A stretch of 31,400 nucleotides of DNA from the NCBI GenBank assembly GCA_944331725.1, contig CALVJE010000002.1, positions 1-31,400 of the forward strand. The letters are read 5' to 3'. The translations under genes and the position numbers were made by a program. Shown here one piece after another: positions 1-8,240 of the stretch. How positions within the stretch are numbered: position 1 is the stretch's first letter; every line of letters begins with the position of its first letter. Under the pieces are notes generated by a model that searched no databases, had not been told where the DNA came from, and worked only from the letters and a program-made list of their open reading frames with translations. Source of the DNA: an uncultured Bacilli bacterium (GTDB taxonomy: Bacteria; Bacillota_I; Bacilli_A; RF39; UBA660).

Positions 1-60
1 AAATCTTTAGGATATAGTGATACTGATATTAAGAAAATACTAAAGGAGAGTGAAATTTAA
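1..60 (+). CDS. C-terminal end of a probable GntR-family regulator (partial)
   Basis: The first 60 bases read as an open frame of 19 codons ending in TAA, with the sequence KSLGYSDTDIKKILKESEI. The gene begins before the window. Its TAA overlaps the ATG of the following ABC ATPase (TAATG), so the two are translationally coupled. Short GntR regulators of the YtrA type commonly end in a helical LGYS-x-x-E/D-I-like tail and stand directly before an ABC ATPase/permease pair. The family assignment therefore rests on the tail and the context; the DNA-binding domain itself is not visible. Confidence 0.5.
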   Translation, partial: KSLGYSDTDIKKILKESEI

Positions 61-755
61 TGGCTTTATTAGAAGTTAATAATATAACTAAAAGTTATGG
101 TGCTAATAAAGTTTTAGATGATGTTACTTTTAACATTAGTAAAGGTAAAATCGTGGGGCTTTTAGGACCTAATGGGAGTGGGAAGACAACTCTTATTAAG
201 TTAATAAATGACTTATTAAAAGAAGATTCTGGTACTATTAAAGTAGAAGGACTAGACCTTGGAGTTGAAACTAAGAAGTTAATTTCTTACTTACCTGATA
301 AGAACTATCTTAATAATAATATGACAGTATTAGAGTTACTTAATTATTTTAAAGACTTTTATGAAGACTTTAGAATAGATAAAGCGAAAGAGTTAATAAG
401 TAAGTTAAATCTTGATTTAAATCAAAAATTAAAGACAATGTCTAAAGGTACTAAAGAAAAAGTACAATTAATACTTGTTATGAGTAGAAAAGCGAAACTA
501 TATATTTTAGATGAACCAATTGGAGGGATAGATCCTGCTGCAAGAGATTATATCATTAATACAATATTAACTAATTTTAGTAATGATGCTTCACTACTTA
601 TTTCAACTCATTTAATTAGTGATTTAGAGAAAGTATTAGATGAAGTAATATTCTTAAAGAATGGTAAAGTCGTAAGAAGTGGTAGTACAGATGAAATTAG
701 AAAAGAAACTAATATGTCTATTAATGACTTATTTAGGGAGGAATTTAAATGTTAG
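60..755 (+). CDS. ABC transporter ATP-binding protein, YtrB/BcrA-like
   Basis: This 231-residue protein is the cytoplasmic ATPase of an ABC transporter. Walker A is GPNGSGKT at residues 36-43. A variant signature, MSKGTKEK, lies near residues 127-134 in place of LSGGQ. Walker B and the D-loop follow in LYILDEPIGGIDP, and the switch histidine is in STHLISD. The MSKG signature and compact length match the YtrB/BcrA group of drug or peptide exporters and regulators rather than nutrient importers. The start codon overlaps the stop of the preceding regulator, and the stop overlaps the next gene by 7 bases, so ATPase and permease are made together. The substrate cannot be told from the sequence; cell-envelope stress or antimicrobial peptide export is an inference from family and operon type. 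Confidence 0.9.
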   Translation: MALLEVNNITKSYGANKVLDDVTFNISKGKIVGLLGPNGSGKTTLIKLINDLLKEDSGTIKVEGLDLGVETKKLISYLPDKNYLNNNMTVLELLNYFKDFYEDFRIDKAKELISKLNLDLNQKLKTMSKGTKEKVQLILVMSRKAKLYILDEPIGGIDPAARDYIINTILTNFSNDASLLISTHLISDLEKVLDEVIFLKNGKVVRSGSTDEIRKETNMSINDLFREEFKC

Positions 756-1540
756 GTAAACTATTAAAATATGATTTTAAGAATCTTTATAAGACTTTAC
801 TACCAATATATCTAATTACATTAGTTATTACTGTATTAACAGTAATATTCAATAATCTTTCTGATACGTCTAATTTATTTTCTACTTTAAATGGATTAAT
901 GATATTAAGTTATACTGTTATATTAATGGTATTAGCGGTAGGAACATTTTTCTTAAGTATTAGAGATTTCTATTTAGATTTTGCAACTGAAAGAGGATAT
1001 TTAATTAATACTTTACCTGTTAAGAAGAGTACTATAATAACATCTAAATTTATAACAAGTGTAACTACTATGATATCAAGTGTTGTTGTTATGTTTATAT
1101 CTATTTTAATATTAGTAATAGGTAATGGAGAATGGACAAATTTTGCTAATGCTATAGCTTACTTCTTTAAAGATATACCAATTGATGGGGTAGTTATGTT
1201 AATACTTATGGGCGTTTTATTAATAACTGCTTATATCTCAGGACTTGCTGTTTGTTATTTATCTATAGCATTAGGTCAATTAAAAAATACTAATAAATTA
1301 GGCTTTAGTTTCCTTGCGTACATAATTCTTTATATTGTCTATGAAATGTACTTTACTTTCGCTCTTACCTTTATAGGGGCACTTAGTCCAGATTTTGTAA
1401 GAAGCTTAGATAGTGAAATAAGTGTTTTATCTTCAATAAATATTCTATTTGGAATATTGATAGGACTTGTAATTGTTATTACAGCGGTAATTACACCTAT
1501 AACTAATTATATTCTTAAAAATAAACTTAATCTTGAATAA
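749..1540 (+). CDS. ABC transporter permease subunit
   Basis: This 263-residue membrane protein has about six hydrophobic segments. The first is close to the N-terminus (residues about 16-36, LLPIYLITLVITVLTVIF) and the last close to the C-terminus (ILFGILIGLVIVITAVITP). It starts inside the last codons of the ATPase gene, behind an AGGGAGG ribosome binding site, and is surely its membrane partner. A short cytoplasmic stretch between helices 2 and 3 (RDFYLDFATERGYLINTLPV) resembles the coupling region of ABC-2-type permeases. No substrate-specific feature is recognisable. A terminator follows directly after the stop codon, so the operon ends here. Confidence 0.85.
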   Translation: MLGKLLKYDFKNLYKTLLPIYLITLVITVLTVIFNNLSDTSNLFSTLNGLMILSYTVILMVLAVGTFFLSIRDFYLDFATERGYLINTLPVKKSTIITSKFITSVTTMISSVVVMFISILILVIGNGEWTNFANAIAYFFKDIPIDGVVMLILMGVLLITAYISGLAVCYLSIALGQLKNTNKLGFSFLAYIILYIVYEMYFTFALTFIGALSPDFVRSLDSEISVLSSINILFGILIGLVIVITAVITPITNYILKNKLNLE

Positions 1541-1562
1541 CTCCATTTTTGGAGTTTTTTCT
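1539..1562 (+). terminator. Rho-independent terminator after the ABC permease gene
   Basis: A perfect 7-bp stem, AACTCCA / TGGAGTT, with a TTTT loop is followed by a T-rich tract. It overlaps the stop codon of the permease gene and ends the ABC operon. Confidence 0.85.
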
Positions 1563-1592
1563 TTTAAATATCTTTTCGAATAAATAAATATT

Positions 1593-1601
1593 TGCTATAA
1601 T
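1593..1601 (+). promoter_or_regulatory. Extended -10 promoter for the T7SS leader/essC
   Basis: TGCTATAAT is a perfect -10 hexamer with the extended TGn element. The -35 region at the right distance (about 1573-1578, TTTTCG) is poor, which is usual for extended -10 promoters. Transcription would start near 1608, ahead of the structured leader and essC. Confidence 0.6.
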
Positions 1602-1607
1602 TAACAT

Positions 1608-1738
1608 AAAGATAGAAAAGATGTGAAGAAGATGGACAAGATTGTATACGCGAATTTACAAGTGGTTACCTGGAAGGAGACAGTTTACATACCTTATTTT
1701 GTAGAATATAGCCAAGATTAACAGTCTTGTTCTTTTTC
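1608..1738 (+). ncRNA. Structured leader RNA or small RNA upstream of essC, possible attenuator
   Basis: No reading frame explains this stretch, but it folds well. Bases 1634-1644 pair with 1722-1732 (11 pairs, two of them G-U). After one mismatch the stem extends to 1628-1632 with 1734-1738. Inside it, 1655-1661 (TTTACAA) pairs with 1699-1705 (TTGTAGA). A competing hairpin, CAAGA 1713-1717 with TCTTG 1725-1729, is followed by TTCTTTTT and looks like an intrinsic terminator. CAAGATT occurs both at 1637-1643 and at 1713-1719, so two segments compete for the same 3' arm, as in attenuators and riboswitches. I compared it by eye with SRP, 6S and common riboswitch consensus features and found no match. 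It may be cis-acting on essC or a short independent RNA. Confidence 0.45.
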
Positions 1739-1763
1739 GTGTTCAAAAAGATAGGTGAGATTA

Positions 1764-4700
1764 ATGAAAATAGATTTGTTTTTAGCAGATAAATTACTGC
1801 ATTTTATATTACCTAAAGAAGTAAATGGTAGCTTTAGTTTTGATGAAAATGAAGATGAAGAATCTAAATTAATAAATATAGAAGAAAGAGAAAATAAATG
1901 GGTGCTTTATTCTACAACTGATTCTAAAGTTATCCTTAATAATACAGTAGTTGATAATGTAAAAATAGAAGCTGGGAATTTCTATATATTAAGAAAAAAA
2001 GATAAAAATTATTTGATTTATGTTAATACATTTTTCAACTGCCACACTAGAGTTTATAGATATGATAAAAATATTAATATTAGTATTGGTACTACTAACT
2101 CTGATAATTTTATCTATAATTGTAGTTTGCTTAATGGAATAACAATTAAAATTCATTATCTAAATGATCAACTAATTATAGAAAAAAATAATAATGCTTT
2201 TATCTATATAAATGATTTAATTATGAAAAATAATAGTCAAGCGATTAAAGTAGGTGACCTTATTAACATTTTAGGGTTACAAATACTATTTTCTGAAAAT
2301 ATTCTACTAGTTTATATTCCTGCATTTACTAACTTTAATATAAATGAAAATGCTTCTTTTATAAGTAGATTAGAATTATCTAATTATTATGAACAAGTTT
2401 CAAACAACGAAATAGGTGATCGTAATCTTTATAATGAAGAAGATTATTATTCTAAGTCACCAAGAATGAGAAGAACCGTTAAGACTAAAGAGTTAAAGCT
2501 AAGTGCCCCACCAAGAAAAGAAAACGATCAAGAACTTCCTCTAATTTTAACTATTGGTCCTATGTTAACTATGGGAATGATGTCTGTTATAATGTTAACT
2601 AATACTGTTTATAGAATTCAATCTGGTAAAGCTACTCTTGAAGATTCTTGGACAACTTTAGCTATGTCTATTGCAATGCTTTTATCAATGCTATTGTGGC
2701 CTATTTTAATAAGAGTTTATAATAAAAAGATGAAGAAAAAAAGAAGAGCTGAATTAATAGAAAAGTACTCTTCATATCTTTTAGAGAAAGAAAAAGAATT
2801 ACAAAATGAAGTACTACTTCAAAAAGAAATAATTGTTGAAAATTTATTTACTGTTGATGCTTGTTTTAATATTCTAAAAAATAAATCTATTAATTTTTGG
2901 GATAGAAGAATTGATCAAAATGATTTTTTAGAAGTAAGAATTGGTAAAGGTGATAGACCATTAGATATAAAAGTAGAATACCCTGAAGAAGGATTTACTA
3001 TCGAAGAAGATGAATTAAGAAAACAAGCAGATGCTTTAGTATTAAAATATAAATATATTAAAGATGTTCCAGTCTCTTATTCTTTTTATAATAATAAATT
3101 AACCGCCATTATGGGAGATACTAATAAAGTAATTAATTTTACTAATAATATCCTTTTACAACTTCTAACATTTTATACATACGAAGATTTAAAATTAGTT
3201 ATTTTTACTAATAAAAATAATGAACATAATTGGGAATATATAAGATACTTAAATCATAACTTTAACAACGATAAAAGTTTTAGATTTTTTGCAAGTGATA
3301 AAGATAGTAGCAAACAATTAGCAGAATATTTAAGTATGGAAGTAAATAATAGATTAGAAAGTGCAAAAAATGATTCGTTATTTAAACCATACTATTTACT
3401 TATTATTGATGATTATGATGAAGCTAAAAGATTTGATTTTATTAAAACTATAGAGGAAGAAGATATTAATTTAGGTTTTAGTATAATAATATTAGAAAAT
3501 AGAATGAGTAAGCTTCCAAGTAAATGTGATAATTTTATTACACTTGGAACAAAAAGCTGTGAAGTATTAACACACGCCTTTTTAGAACAAGAAATATTAC
3601 CTTTCTATGATGAAATTAATTATTCAATAAATATGAACGATCTAGTAAGTGTCCTATCAAATATTCCTTTCGAATTTGAAGAAGCAAGTGGTGCATTGCC
3701 AGAGAATGTTACTTTCTTGGAAATGGAAAAGGTAGGTAAAGTTGAACAACTAAATATTTTAAATAGATGGATGCAAAATGATTCAACTAGATCCCTTAAA
3801 GCAGAAGTTGGTGTAGATGCTAATTTAGATTTAATGTATTTAGATTTACACGAAAAATATCACGGACCACACGGTTTAATTGCTGGTATGACAGGTAGCG
3901 GTAAGTCTGAATTTATTATTACTTACATTTTATCTATGGCAATAAATTATAGTCCTGATGATGTTGCCTTTATTTTGATAGATTATAAAGGTGGAGGTTT
4001 AGCTTTTGCTTTTGAAAATAAAACTACAGGAGTTATTTTACCTCATTTAGCAGGGACTATTACAAATTTAGATAAAGCCGAGATGGATAGAACTTTAGTT
4101 AGTATTAATAGTGAAGCGAAAAGAAGACAACAAATATTTAATGAGACACGTGATAATTTAGGAGAAAGCACAATTGATATTTATAAATATCAAAGGTTTT
4201 ACAAAGAAGGTAAAGTTAAAGAAGCTATCCCACACTTATTCATAATTTGTGATGAGTTTGCAGAACTTAAGAGCCAGCAACCAGAATTTATGGACAATCT
4301 AATTAGTATTGCCAGAATTGGTAGAAGTTTAGGAATACATCTTATTTTAGCAACTCAAAAACCTAGTGGAGTAGTTAATGATCAAATTTGGTCAAATTCT
4401 AAATTTCATATCTGCTTGAAAGTTCAAGATAAACAAGACAGTAATGAAATGTTAAAACGACCTGAGGCAGCTTTTTTAAAACAACCAGGTAGGTTTTATC
4501 TTCAAGTAGGTTATGATGAATACTTTGCTTTAGGACAATCTGGATATGCTGGTGCTAAATATTATCCTGCAGATAAAATTGTTAAACAGGTAGATAAAAG
4601 TGTTACCTTTATTGATGACAATGCCCTTTTTATTAAAAGTATTCAAGCAGATAAGGGTATAAAACTAGTACAACAAGGAGAACAAATTTCTTCAATTATG

Positions 4701-6317
4701 AATAGTATTATTGAAACAGCTAAAAAAGTTAATAAAAAAGCAAGACGACTATGGCTTCAAGATATAGATGAACTTATTTTAGTAAATGCCCTAGAGAAAA
4801 AATATAATGTAAATTATCAAGAATATGATGTTAAAGCTATTATAGGTGAATATGATGCACCTGATAAACAATACCAAGGGTTACTTTCATATGATTTAAT
4901 AAATGATGGTAATACGACTGTTTTTAGTACTGATCCATCAGATTATGAGATGTTTTTATCTACACTTATTTATTCTACTGTTACACATCATAGTGCTTTA
5001 GAATTAAATTATTATATTATAGATTATGGTTCTCAATCACTAAGAAAATTTGAAAGATTTCCTCAATTTGGTGGTTATGTTTCTATTGGTGATGATGAGA
5101 AATATAAAAATCTTTTCAAAATGATAAATGAAGAAATAGATAATAGAAAAAAAATATTTATAGATTATGGTGGTGAATATAAAAACTATATTTCTAATTC
5201 TAATGAAAAACTTCCATTAAAAGTTATAATTTTAAATAACTTTGATTCTATACTTGAAAATGATAAGTTTTTATATGATGATTTTCCAAATGTAGTACGT
5301 GGTAGTGATAGATATGGAATAATCTTTATCTTAACAGCTACTAGTTCTAGTTCAATACCTAGAAAAATACAACAGAATTTTAAAAATATTTATGCATATA
5401 AAGCTAAGGATCCAGTTGATTATATGACTTTCTTTAATATTAGAAAGAAAATTGTTCCAAAAGATTTAAAAGGAAGAGGTCTCTTTGCAATGGATGACAC
5501 AATTTATGAATTTCAAACTGCATCTATCATAACTAATGAAAATGATTTAAATAATCATCTTAGTGAAGTTGCTAATACTATAAAAAATAGTAGTAAGTAT
5601 ATAGCTAAAAAAATACCAGAACTTCCAGTACAAGTACTATTTGAAAATATAGAATCTAAAGTGAAAGATCTTACTAAAGTACCTATAGGTATTAATCGCG
5701 ATAATTTAGAAATAAACACATTTGATTTTAAAGCTAATTTTGGTTCAATTATAACTGCTAATAGATTAGATTATACTAAGAGTTTCTTCTTAAGTCTTAT
5801 AGATGTTTTTAGACATATAAATAATGTTAGACCTATAATTATAGATTCTAGAAAAGTATTATTTGATAAGAAAGATAATATTTTAGATTATTATTATGAG
5901 AATTTAGCCGAAGTTTTAAAAGCTATAAATAATTATGTTTTAGAAAATAAAACACTTAACATTATTCTAATTATTTTAGGTAGTGATAAATTAGTTGAGC
6001 AATTAGGAAATGCCAGTGAATTAGATAAATTTTTAACTGATTTAAAGAAAAATGATAATGTTAATGTAATTTTAGGAGAAGCGATTAATAATTTGAAAAA
6101 ATTAAATTTTGAATCTTGGTTTAGCAATAACTTTAATACTAGTGATGGTTTATATATTGGTACTGGTGTTGGAGATCAGACAGTTTTAAGAATTTCTAAT
6201 TATAATAATGAACTTGTTAAATCATATAAGAACAATATTGGCTTCCATGTTACAGAAGGTAGTTATAAAGTTGTTAAATTAATAGAATTTGAAAAAGATG
6301 GTGATCTTGATGAATGA
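1764..6317 (+). CDS. essC: EssC-type T7SS ATPase (FtsK/SpoIIIE family)
   Basis: EssC is the membrane motor of Firmicutes type VII secretion. The ATG at 1764 is preferred over a GTG at 1755 because AGGTGA (1753-1758) sits at proper spacing before it; this gives 1517 residues. Residues about 1-230 form the FHA-like N-terminal region. Two membrane helices follow at about 258-284 and 297-317, then a coiled stretch. The first ATPase domain is intact: Walker A GMTGSGKS at 708-715 and Walker B ending in ICDE, with D830/E831. The second domain carries STDPSDYE (1055-1062) where a P-loop is expected, and the third (from about 1327) also lacks one, so only D1 appears able to bind ATP normally. The gene leads a locus with EsaB- and WXG-like genes, which confirms the assignment. 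Confidence 0.93.
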   Translation: MKIDLFLADKLLHFILPKEVNGSFSFDENEDEESKLINIEERENKWVLYSTTDSKVILNNTVVDNVKIEAGNFYILRKKDKNYLIYVNTFFNCHTRVYRYDKNINISIGTTNSDNFIYNCSLLNGITIKIHYLNDQLIIEKNNNAFIYINDLIMKNNSQAIKVGDLINILGLQILFSENILLVYIPAFTNFNINENASFISRLELSNYYEQVSNNEIGDRNLYNEEDYYSKSPRMRRTVKTKELKLSAPPRKENDQELPLILTIGPMLTMGMMSVIMLTNTVYRIQSGKATLEDSWTTLAMSIAMLLSMLLWPILIRVYNKKMKKKRRAELIEKYSSYLLEKEKELQNEVLLQKEIIVENLFTVDACFNILKNKSINFWDRRIDQNDFLEVRIGKGDRPLDIKVEYPEEGFTIEEDELRKQADALVLKYKYIKDVPVSYSFYNNKLTAIMGDTNKVINFTNNILLQLLTFYTYEDLKLVIFTNKNNEHNWEYIRYLNHNFNNDKSFRFFASDKDSSKQLAEYLSMEVNNRLESAKNDSLFKPYYLLIIDDYDEAKRFDFIKTIEEEDINLGFSIIILENRMSKLPSKCDNFITLGTKSCEVLTHAFLEQEILPFYDEINYSINMNDLVSVLSNIPFEFEEASGALPENVTFLEMEKVGKVEQLNILNRWMQNDSTRSLKAEVGVDANLDLMYLDLHEKYHGPHGLIAGMTGSGKSEFIITYILSMAINYSPDDVAFILIDYKGGGLAFAFENKTTGVILPHLAGTITNLDKAEMDRTLVSINSEAKRRQQIFNETRDNLGESTIDIYKYQRFYKEGKVKEAIPHLFIICDEFAELKSQQPEFMDNLISIARIGRSLGIHLILATQKPSGVVNDQIWSNSKFHICLKVQDKQDSNEMLKRPEAAFLKQPGRFYLQVGYDEYFALGQSGYAGAKYYPADKIVKQVDKSVTFIDDNALFIKSIQADKGIKLVQQGEQISSIMNSIIETAKKVNKKARRLWLQDIDELILVNALEKKYNVNYQEYDVKAIIGEYDAPDKQYQGLLSYDLINDGNTTVFSTDPSDYEMFLSTLIYSTVTHHSALELNYYIIDYGSQSLRKFERFPQFGGYVSIGDDEKYKNLFKMINEEIDNRKKIFIDYGGEYKNYISNSNEKLPLKVIILNNFDSILENDKFLYDDFPNVVRGSDRYGIIFILTATSSSSIPRKIQQNFKNIYAYKAKDPVDYMTFFNIRKKIVPKDLKGRGLFAMDDTIYEFQTASIITNENDLNNHLSEVANTIKNSSKYIAKKIPELPVQVLFENIESKVKDLTKVPIGINRDNLEINTFDFKANFGSIITANRLDYTKSFFLSLIDVFRHINNVRPIIIDSRKVLFDKKDNILDYYYENLAEVLKAINNYVLENKTLNIILIILGSDKLVEQLGNASELDKFLTDLKKNDNVNVILGEAINNLKKLNFESWFSNNFNTSDGLYIGTGVGDQTVLRISNYNNELVKSYKNNIGFHVTEGSYKVVKLIEFEKDGDLDE

Positions 6318-6582
6318 TAAAGTATTGGTAAAGGTTATTTCTTTAGAACTTGATAAAAGTTATGATGTTTTTATTCCTGTTAATGAATATATATGGAAAG
6401 TTACTAAGTTAATTACAAAAGTTGCTTTTAATATTCTTGGGATTGATGTGGATGTTGCTAGAAGTAATTATATTTTGATTAATAAACAAAATGGTAGAAT
6501 TTATAAAAATAATGAAATAGTAATTGATACAGATATTAGGAATGGTACCCAATTAGTTTTAGTATCTGCAGATAAAATGTAA
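6310..6582 (+). CDS. esaB: EsaB/YukD-like ubiquitin-fold T7SS protein
   Basis: This 90-residue protein matches the YukD/EsaB family in length and pattern. An N-terminal beta hairpin (VLVKVISLELDKSYDVFIP) is followed by a helix (YIWKVTKLITKVAFNIL), a strand with YILINKQNGRIY, and the closing IRNGTQLVLV motif typical of ubiquitin-like folds. The start is placed at ATG 6310, which overlaps the end of essC by 8 bases and has GGTGAT in front; an ATG 21 bases upstream has no better site. EsaB is a small cytoplasmic regulator or accessory of ESX secretion in Staphylococcus and Bacillus. Overlap with essC implies coupled synthesis. Confidence 0.85.
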   Translation: MNDKVLVKVISLELDKSYDVFIPVNEYIWKVTKLITKVAFNILGIDVDVARSNYILINKQNGRIYKNNEIVIDTDIRNGTQLVLVSADKM

Positions 6583-6598
6583 ATATTTGTAAATATAA

Positions 6599-6627
6599 TT
6601 GACAAGGGTATCTTACTTTGCTATTAT
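6599..6627 (+). promoter_or_regulatory. Strong sigma-A promoter for the WXG100-like gene
   Basis: TTGACA (6599-6604), a 17-bp spacer and TGC-TATTAT (-10 at 6622-6627) form a near-consensus promoter with an extended -10 element, about 60 bases before the next ATG. It lets the secreted WXG protein be made in excess of the EssC motor. Confidence 0.8.
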
Positions 6628-6687
6628 CTAATTAATGATAAAGGTAAGTTTATCATAAAAAATATAAGATGGAAGGAAGATGAGAAA

Positions 6688-7323
6688 ATGCCTATAACTA
6701 ATCAAGAAGGTATAAACGCTATGATGAGAGGCGTAAATAATGGCGCTGAACAATTAAATCAAATGCTTACTACTAAAAGTAAAGCAATGTGTGATCAAAT
6801 GGGAGCTATGTGGAATTGCCCACAAGCAACGAGTTTTGCTTCTGAATTTAAAGAAAAAATGGATATGATGGTAAGAAATTTTTCAGATAATATGAATGCT
6901 TTTCAATCTAATTTAACAACTAATGTAAATAATTATAATCAATTGAATGATAGTACAATGATGGTTCCTACTGTATCTTATAATCTTGCTAATATTGATA
7001 ATTCTGGGATTAAGACTAATTTTGCGAATGGAGATCAAGGGTTTGCAAAAGATGCTGATATTGAATCAGTAACCAGTATATATGATAGTGCTATTAGTGA
7101 TATGGGTAGTCAAATTACTAATATCCAAAATACTATTAGTACAAGTGGCGCTTTCGATGCCGATGAAAGTTCTGCCGTTGCGGGAATGTATCAAAAAGCA
7201 GGAAAAATATTAAGCGATAGCAATGTAGAATTAAGTGAAAGTCTTAAAAGTTATTTAAATGATACTAAAGAAAAATATAGTCAAACTCAATCTACAAATA
7301 TTGAAAATGCAAACGCTGCATAA
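6688..7323 (+). CDS. Double-length WXG100-like ESX secretion protein
   Basis: This 211-residue protein is almost entirely helical and has no signal peptide or membrane segment. Residues 1-100 look like a WXG100 protein: a helix, a turn with M-W42-N-C44-P in place of W-x-G, and a second helix rich in F/M. After a linker (about 90-120), residues 120-205 again form helix-turn-helix, with G-A-F156-D-A at the turn. Classical EsxA/EsxB are about 100 residues and act as dimers, so this protein may be a fused tandem that folds like an Esx dimer. GGAAGGAAG (6671-6679) is a strong ribosome binding site. Its place after essC and esaB, with its own strong promoter, fits the main secreted ESX substrate. 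The second half is too divergent to be certain of duplication. Confidence 0.75.
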   Translation: MPITNQEGINAMMRGVNNGAEQLNQMLTTKSKAMCDQMGAMWNCPQATSFASEFKEKMDMMVRNFSDNMNAFQSNLTTNVNNYNQLNDSTMMVPTVSYNLANIDNSGIKTNFANGDQGFAKDADIESVTSIYDSAISDMGSQITNIQNTISTSGAFDADESSAVAGMYQKAGKILSDSNVELSESLKSYLNDTKEKYSQTQSTNIENANAA

Positions 7324-7335
7324 TAAACGTTTAGA

Positions 7336-7390
7336 TTTTTCTAAACAAATAGCAACTAGAATATAAATAGTTGCTATTTGTTTAGAAAAA
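7336..7390 (+). repeat. 22-bp inverted repeat (mRNA hairpin) after the WXG100-like gene
   Basis: Bases 7336-7357 and 7369-7390 are perfect reverse complements with an 11-base loop. The outer ends are T5 on the left and A5 on the right, so no T-tract follows on the + strand and it is not a normal terminator. It stands just after the WXG gene stop and just before the ribosome binding site AGGTGA of the next gene. A 3' stabiliser or processing hairpin that keeps the WXG message abundant while reducing downstream transcript is the likeliest role. Confidence 0.85.
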
Positions 7391-7402
7391 ACAGGTGATA
7401 AT

Positions 7403-7915
7403 ATGGTTAAAATTAATGTAGAAGAACTAAGAAGTGAAGTTAATAAGATTGACAAGTTAATAACGTCTTATGAAGATAATATAGGAAACATTAATATGTG
7501 TTATCAAAATATAGCATCTTCTTGGCGTGGTGGTGTTTTTGATGAAAAAAATAAAGAATTAGAACAAGAAATATTATCTAATAAGAAATTAATATCTCGT
7601 TTAAAAGAACAACAAGCAATTTATGAAGATATATTTAATTTTTATAAAAATATTGGTAATAATATTACTTGTAATCTAAACTCAAAGGATTATACTTTAT
7701 CAAAAATTCAAATTAATATCGATAATATTAAAACTATAAAGAATAAAATAAATGAGTTGACACCTTTTATAGATATTAGTCAAGAATTAAATATTATAAA
7801 TGAAACATTAAATTCTATTAATGAAGTTAAAAGTACTATAAGAAACTTATATCAAGATATCGAAGACAAAGAATATGAAATATATAATAAAGTTTCAAAA
7901 AATATAACAGAATAG
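7403..7915 (+). CDS. WXG100-like helical protein with extended C-terminus
   Basis: This 170-residue protein opens with a WXG100 layout: helix 1 (residues 3-37), the motif S-S-W41-R-G43-G, and helix 2 (45-85, heptad-like, rich in K/E). The C-terminal half (95-165) is another pair of amphipathic helices. No signal peptide or membrane segment is present. Classical WXG100 proteins stop near 100 residues. The ribosome binding site is AGGTGA, right after the preceding hairpin. Together with the next two small genes it stands directly before the large toxin gene, like the small helical partner proteins that precede LXG toxins in other Firmicutes. A role as secretion partner or chaperone of the toxin is inferred from this position. 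Confidence 0.65.
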   Translation: MVKINVEELRSEVNKIDKLITSYEDNIGNINMCYQNIASSWRGGVFDEKNKELEQEILSNKKLISRLKEQQAIYEDIFNFYKNIGNNITCNLNSKDYTLSKIQINIDNIKTIKNKINELTPFIDISQELNIINETLNSINEVKSTIRNLYQDIEDKEYEIYNKVSKNITE

Positions 7916-7925
7916 GTGAACTATA

Positions 7926-8240
7926 ATGAATGATAATTTTATTTTAGAAGAAGACAAGGTTTCAATAGAAGTAAAAAAATTAATTAGTTTTATTGAAGAA
8001 AATAATAGTATAGTAGAGGATTTATCTGAGTCTTTTCATTATATTTTAAATTTGTATAATTCTGATATTACTAATAATATTAGTGATTTTAATAATTTGG
8101 CTATCAATAAAATGAATAATTTCTATCGTAAATCTGTTGAAAATTACGACTTTATAAGAAGTAATTTAGAAGCTACAAATATTGTAAAAAAAGAAAATAT
8201 AGAAAGAGCTAATTCTTTTGAAGGCGGTATGATTAAATGA
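7926..8240 (+). CDS. Small helical protein, putative T7SS toxin partner
   Basis: I do not recognise a family for this 104-residue protein. It is predicted helical throughout, with a turn near LYNSDITNNISD (residues about 43-54), so it could form the same helical hairpin as WXG100 proteins but lacks W-x-G. It has no membrane or signal segment. The start has AGGTGA seven bases ahead. Its last four bases (ATGA) overlap the next start codon, so the pair is co-translated. Size and place before a large toxin recall the Lap-type adaptors of LXG toxins (small alpha-helical proteins needed for toxin export); this is analogy from gene order, not sequence similarity that I can show. Confidence 0.6.
   Translation: MNDNFILEEDKVSIEVKKLISFIEENNSIVEDLSESFHYILNLYNSDITNNISDFNNLAINKMNNFYRKSVENYDFIRSNLEATNIVKKENIERANSFEGGMIK

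Noticed and set aside
1660..1700. SRP (4.5S) RNA suggested by a GGAAGGAG loop in the essC leader
   Set aside because: The strongly conserved SRP loop bases around GGAAGGAAGCAGC are not present; only the GGAAGGA part agrees by chance.
5933..6127. 64-codon minus-strand frame inside essC
   Set aside because: It lies wholly within essC, has no ribosome binding site, and has the composition of a reverse-strand shadow of AT-rich coding sequence.
7336..7390. Calling the 22-bp inverted repeat a terminator or a transposon end
   Set aside because: No T-tract follows it on either strand, and there is no transposase or second copy nearby.
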